Source: an uncultured Bacilli bacterium (GTDB lineage Bacteria > Bacillota_I > Bacilli_A > RF39 > UBA660). Taken from it: a DNA stretch of 9,535 nt. The stretch lies in assembly GCA_944363865.1 (NCBI GenBank), contig CALVVN010000022.1, forward strand, positions 1-9,535. Direction: 5' to 3'. A program made the position numbers and the translations under genes. This document shows positions 6,831 to 9,535 of this stretch, piece by piece (the first letter of the stretch is position 1; every line of letters starts with the position of its first letter). The notes under the pieces were generated by a model. The model was not told the DNA's origin. It did no database searches and saw nothing but the letters and a program-made list of their open reading frames with translations.

Positions 6831-6852
6831 ACATTTGTTTATAAAGTAAAAT
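6824..6852 (+). promoter_or_regulatory. Sigma-A promoter upstream of uvrB
   Basis: Consensus TTGACA (6824-6829), an exact 17-bp spacer and TAAAAT (6847-6852, 5/6). Predicted start of transcription is about 6859, roughly 155 nt before the uvrB ATG. The spacer holds a LexA-like palindrome, so repression by LexA with induction after DNA damage is the likely control. No comparably good promoter is seen nearer to uvrB. Confidence 0.75.
6828..6841. promoter_or_regulatory. Candidate LexA (DinR) SOS operator controlling uvrB
   Basis: CAAACATTTGTTTA contains perfect 5-bp inverted arms AAACA/TGTTT around TT. Against the B. subtilis LexA box CGAACRNRYGTTYG it differs at three positions, two of them the symmetric outer bases where G or C is replaced by A. 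It starts at the end of the uvrB -35 box and lies in the promoter spacer, a classic repressor position. uvrB is a known SOS gene in Firmicutes. The weak outer bases keep this at moderate confidence. Confidence 0.55.
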
Positions 6853-6871
6853 AACATTTGTGAGGTGTCCT

Positions 6872-6934
6872 ATGTTTAATAAAATAAAACCACAATTTTT
6901 TACTAGTGACAAAATAAATAACAATATTGATTAA
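6872..6934 (+). CDS. Possible 20-residue leader peptide between the uvrB promoter and uvrB
   Basis: A 21-codon frame (ATG to TAA) begins 13 nt after the predicted transcription start and has a GAGGTG ribosome site (6862-6867), with 4 nt between site and ATG. The peptide is MFNKIKPQFFTSDKINNNID: polar, with no membrane segment and no run of one regulatory amino acid. It is too short for coding statistics and I recognise no homologue. From 6935 to 7015 I see only AT-rich leader and the uvrB ribosome site. It could be a genuine small protein, a translated leader, or a chance frame. Confidence 0.35.
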   Translation: MFNKIKPQFFTSDKINNNID

Positions 6935-7015
6935 TGTCACATTAATAAAAGCGCAAATCATTGAAACTATGGCACAATTTTTCTAATCAACAATAATTAT
7001 AGTAAAGGAGGCAGT

Positions 7016-8971
7016 ATGTTCAAATTAGTATCAAAATATAGCCCAAGTGGCGATCAACCACAAGCTATTCTAAAACTTATAGAAGGAATAAAAGAAGGCA
7101 AAAAAGAACAAGTTTTATTGGGGGCAACTGGAACTGGTAAAACTTTCACAATAGCTAATGTAATAAAAGAAACCAATAAACCAACACTAGTACTTGCCCA
7201 TAATAAGACATTAGCTGGACAACTATATAGTGAATTTAAAGAATTATTTCCTGAAAACCGAGTATTATATTTTGTTTCATATTATGATTATTATCAACCA
7301 GAAGCATACGTTCCTAGCAAAGATTTATATATTGAAAAAGATGCTAGCATAAATGATGAGATTGATGAATTAAGGCATGCAGCCACAAGTAGTTTATTAA
7401 ACCGAAGAGATTGCATAGTCGTTGCCAGCGTTTCTTGCATATATGGTATTGGTGAAGTTGAAGAATACAAAAACAAGGTGTTGACACTTTTAACAGGAGA
7501 CACAGTTGACAGAGATGAAATATTAGAAAAATTAGTAAACATGCTTTACGAAAGAAGTGTAAATGACTTTACAAGAGGAACATTTAGAGTTAAAGGCGAC
7601 ACTATAGAAATAATACCAGTATACGAAAAAAAGAACGGAATAAGAATAGAACTTTTTGGAGATGAAGTAGATAAAATATATGAGTTTGATACATTGACAG
7701 GCGTCATAATAAACGAGAAAAAAAGTGTAAGTATATTCCCCGCTTCTCACTTTGTAACAAGTGAAGAAAAATTAACAGAAGCAATAAAAAGAATAGAAAA
7801 AGAACTTGAAGAGAGATTAAAAGAACTAGATGAAGCTGGAAAACTAGTTGAAAAAGAGCGATTAAAGCAAAGAACAATGTATGATATAGAAATGTTAAAA
7901 GAGACTGGATTTTGCCATGGTGTTGAAAACTATTCAAGACACCTAGCACTTAGAGATGAAGGAGAAACACCAACTACCCTAATAGACTTTTTTCCAAAAG
8001 ATTTTTTATTAGTTGTTGATGAATCACATGTCACACTTCCTCAAGTCCGTGGAATGTATAATGGAGATAGACAGAGAAAACAAACATTAGTAGACTATGG
8101 TTTTCGCTTGCCAAGTGCAAGAGACAATAGACCACTAAAGTTTGAAGAATTTGAAAACAAAATAAACCAAGCAATATATGTTTCTGCAACACCTGGAGAC
8201 TATGAATTAGATAAGACAAATGGAGAAATAGTTGAACAAATAATTAGACCAACCGGATTATTAGACCCGACAATAGAAGTAAAACCAACTAAAGGACAAA
8301 TTGATGATATAATTAATGAAATAAAACTAAGAACAGAAAAAAACGAAAGAATCTTAATTACTACTTTAACCATAAGAATGGCAGAAGAATTAACAAACTA
8401 TTTAAAAGACATGGGAATAAAGGCGTTATATTTACATAACGAAATAAAAACATTAGAAAGACTAAACATAATAAGAAATCTAAGACTAGGTAAAATCGAC
8501 GTCATTGTTGGAATTAACTTACTAAGAGAAGGAATAGATATCCCAGAAGTATCATTAATATGTATTATGGATGCAGACAAACAAGGTTTTCTAAGAAGTG
8601 ATAGAAGCCTAATACAAACCATAGGAAGATGTGCTAGAAACAAAAATGGCCACGTAATAATGTACGCAGACACAATAAGTGAAGCTATGAAAATTGCCAT
8701 TGAAGAAACAAAAAGAAGAAGAACAATACAAGAAAAATATAACATTGAACATAACATCATACCACAAACTATAATTAAAGATATTAGGGATAATGTCACA
8801 AATGTAGAAGAAACAAAAAAGAAACCAAATAAAAAAGAACAAAGAAAGAATAAACAAGAGTTAATAAAAGAACTAGAACTTGAGATGCGCAAAGCTGCTA
8901 AAGAACTTGATTTTGAACGAGCAATGGAATTAAGAGATGCTATGTTCGAGTTAAGTGTAAACGAAGATTAA
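7016..8971 (+). CDS. uvrB: Excinuclease ABC subunit B (UvrB)
   Basis: The damage-verification helicase of nucleotide excision repair: UvrA loads it on DNA, it opens the helix and recruits UvrC. The 651 residues are full length. The Walker A GATGTGKT is at 36-43. The aromatic beta-hairpin at 89-98 (YYDYYQPEAY) inserts between strands at the lesion. SVSCIYGIG is at 138-146, the Walker B DESH at 335-338, and RGMYNGDRQRK at 345-355. NLLREGIDIPEVSL is at 501-514, helicase motif VI QTIGRCARN at 534-542, and a C-terminal UVR domain (about 616-646, ending ERAMELRDAMFEL) contacts UvrC. Motif VI has GRCAR where GRAAR is usual, a minor change. The ATG at 7016 has a near-perfect AAAGGAGG site 4 nt upstream. 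uvrA is not adjacent; instead uvrB stands alone and converges on truA with a TTAA overlap. Confidence 0.98.
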   Translation: MFKLVSKYSPSGDQPQAILKLIEGIKEGKKEQVLLGATGTGKTFTIANVIKETNKPTLVLAHNKTLAGQLYSEFKELFPENRVLYFVSYYDYYQPEAYVPSKDLYIEKDASINDEIDELRHAATSSLLNRRDCIVVASVSCIYGIGEVEEYKNKVLTLLTGDTVDRDEILEKLVNMLYERSVNDFTRGTFRVKGDTIEIIPVYEKKNGIRIELFGDEVDKIYEFDTLTGVIINEKKSVSIFPASHFVTSEEKLTEAIKRIEKELEERLKELDEAGKLVEKERLKQRTMYDIEMLKETGFCHGVENYSRHLALRDEGETPTTLIDFFPKDFLLVVDESHVTLPQVRGMYNGDRQRKQTLVDYGFRLPSARDNRPLKFEEFENKINQAIYVSATPGDYELDKTNGEIVEQIIRPTGLLDPTIEVKPTKGQIDDIINEIKLRTEKNERILITTLTIRMAEELTNYLKDMGIKALYLHNEIKTLERLNIIRNLRLGKIDVIVGINLLREGIDIPEVSLICIMDADKQGFLRSDRSLIQTIGRCARNKNGHVIMYADTISEAMKIAIEETKRRRTIQEKYNIEHNIIPQTIIKDIRDNVTNVEETKKKPNKKEQRKNKQELIKELELEMRKAAKELDFERAMELRDAMFELSVNED

Positions 8972-9535
8972 TACTTAACCTTGTTTAAATACAAACCACA
9001 TGGAGAAGCAGGTTTACCTAAAATAGACCTGTTTTTTGTTTGAAAAATCTCATTTATAGATAAACTAACTCTATTTTCATTTATATCAATTAAAAGCCCA
9101 ACGATATTCCTAATCATATATCGTAAAAAACCTGAAGACTTAAACTTTAAAATTAAAATATTATTTTTAACTACAAAAGAAATACTAATATTTCTAATAT
9201 AACTATCATACTCGCCAGAAGTAAAACTCTGAAAATCATGCTCTCCAGAAATCAACCTAGTAGCACTTCTTAATTTAATCAAATCAAATTTCTTGTTATA
9301 CTGTAAAACAAAATTACACATACAAGGGTTATATTTCCCCATATTAATCATATAAATATATTCCTTTTCTTTTACACTATATCTAGCATGAACTTCATCA
9401 CTAACTGAAAAAATATCATCAACAAAAACATCATCATCAATTAATTTATTCAAACTATTTTTAAGTAAATCTAAATCTTTAACCTTATCAGAATCAAAAT
9501 GAAAATAATACTCATTTGCATGAACGCCCCTATCT
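8968..9535 (-). CDS. truA: tRNA pseudouridine synthase A (TruA), 5' end beyond window
   Basis: Makes pseudouridine at positions 38-40 of the tRNA anticodon stem-loop. The minus-strand frame is open from the window edge (first full codon 9534-9532) to the TAA at 8968: 188 residues, so about 55-60 N-terminal residues are missing compared with the usual 245-250. The first visible residues, DRGVHANEY, are the end of the RTDxGVHA active-site motif, so the catalytic Asp is residue 1 here. Further matches are KEYIYMINMGKYNPCMCNFV, SGEHDFQSFTSGE (second-domain GxHDFxxF), GFLRYMIRNIVGLL, and the C-terminal KPASPCGLYLNKVKY. A TTG at 9453 is only an internal codon, not a start. Its final codons overlap a plus-strand terminator hairpin that serves uvrB. 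Confidence 0.95.
   Translation of the reverse strand, partial: DRGVHANEYYFHFDSDKVKDLDLLKNSLNKLIDDDVFVDDIFSVSDEVHARYSVKEKEYIYMINMGKYNPCMCNFVLQYNKKFDLIKLRSATRLISGEHDFQSFTSGEYDSYIRNISISFVVKNNILILKFKSSGFLRYMIRNIVGLLIDINENRVSLSINEIFQTKNRSILGKPASPCGLYLNKVKY
9006..9037 (+). terminator. Intrinsic terminator of uvrB, inside the opposing truA CDS
   Basis: On the plus strand AAGCAGGTTTA (9006-9016) pairs with TAGACCTGTTT (9024-9034), with two wobble pairs, across a 7-nt loop CCTAAAA. A run of six T follows the core stem CAGG/CCTG at 9032-9037. It lies about 35 nt after the uvrB stop and within truA codons near its C-terminus (the NRSILGKPA region). Stem, loop and T-run match a standard Rho-independent terminator. 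Confidence 0.8.

Noticed and set aside
6959..6983. ATTG...CAAT hairpin followed by five T upstream of uvrB as an attenuator
   Set aside because: The stem is only 4 bp of mainly A-T pairs with an 11-nt loop; too weak to call.
7294..8219. Several 60-80 residue minus-strand frames opposite uvrB and similar plus-strand frames opposite serS and RNase J
   Set aside because: All lie within well-supported genes on the other strand and have hydrophobic or Ser-rich compositions typical of antisense AT-rich translation.
8847..8884. Minus-strand hairpin (CAAG...CTTG) at the 3' end of uvrB as a truA terminator
   Set aside because: Pairing is interrupted by an asymmetric bulge and the following T-run is broken (TTTATTC).
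8398..8892. 164-residue minus-strand open frame opposite uvrB
   Set aside because: It is antisense to the conserved helicase motifs of uvrB, is a low-complexity Ser/Phe/Leu-rich translation, and has no supporting context. It is a shadow of the real gene.
8982..8996. TTGT/ACAA inverted repeat just after the uvrB stop
   Set aside because: Four A-T-rich pairs with no T-run; the hairpin at 9006-9037 is far better as the terminator.
8968..9453. truA starting at the TTG at 9453
   Set aside because: The same frame continues upstream to the window edge and includes the catalytic RTDxGVHA-type motif (DRGVHA), so TTG is an internal Leu codon.

Overview
The window is strongly AT-rich. Its genes have Gram-positive style Shine-Dalgarno sites (GGAGG or GAGGTG types) and sigma-A type promoters. 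A T-box riboswitch precedes serS, and RNase J and an adjacent nifS-thiI pair are present. Together these point to a low-GC Firmicute, probably an uncultured gut-type Bacilli/Mollicutes-related lineage. That placement is inference. Tryptophan is encoded by TGG and no reading frame is broken by TGA, so the genetic code looks standard. All seven visible gene stops are TAA or TAG.

Left block, minus strand (3326 down to 1): an RNase J family protein with a degenerate metal site, a NifS-like cysteine desulfurase and the N-terminal part of ThiI lie 2 and 7 nt apart. They look like one operon driven by an extended -10 promoter at 3362-3390. The desulfurase and ThiI form a sulfur relay for tRNA 4-thiouridine (and often thiamine thiazole). 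A second extended -10 promoter at 3396-3424 fires the other way into a protein-kinase-fold gene (3452-4342) that I do not recognise by name.

Middle block: the kinase-like gene converges on a minus-strand gene (4339-5154) for a membrane-anchored protein. That protein looks like a NodB/polysaccharide deacetylase fold without catalytic residues. Upstream of it, also on the minus strand, is serS (5278-6564), with a full T-box leader and its own promoter.

Right block: a compact divergent control region (6795-7015) carries the serS promoter and the uvrB promoter on nearly the same -35 bases. A LexA-like palindrome sits inside the uvrB promoter spacer, and a possible 20-codon leader ORF follows. 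uvrB (7016-8971) is complete and converges on truA, which runs off the right edge.

Most of the window is housekeeping: tRNA modification and charging, RNA decay and DNA repair. The unusual material is (i) two enzyme-fold proteins that appear to have lost catalytic residues (RNase J, NodB-like), (ii) the orphan kinase-fold protein, and (iii) a repeated convergent-gene layout. In both convergent pairs the stop codons overlap in a single TTAA, and a terminator-like hairpin lies inside the opposing coding sequence. I found no mobile element, CRISPR array, rRNA or tRNA gene, and no clear new multi-gene system.
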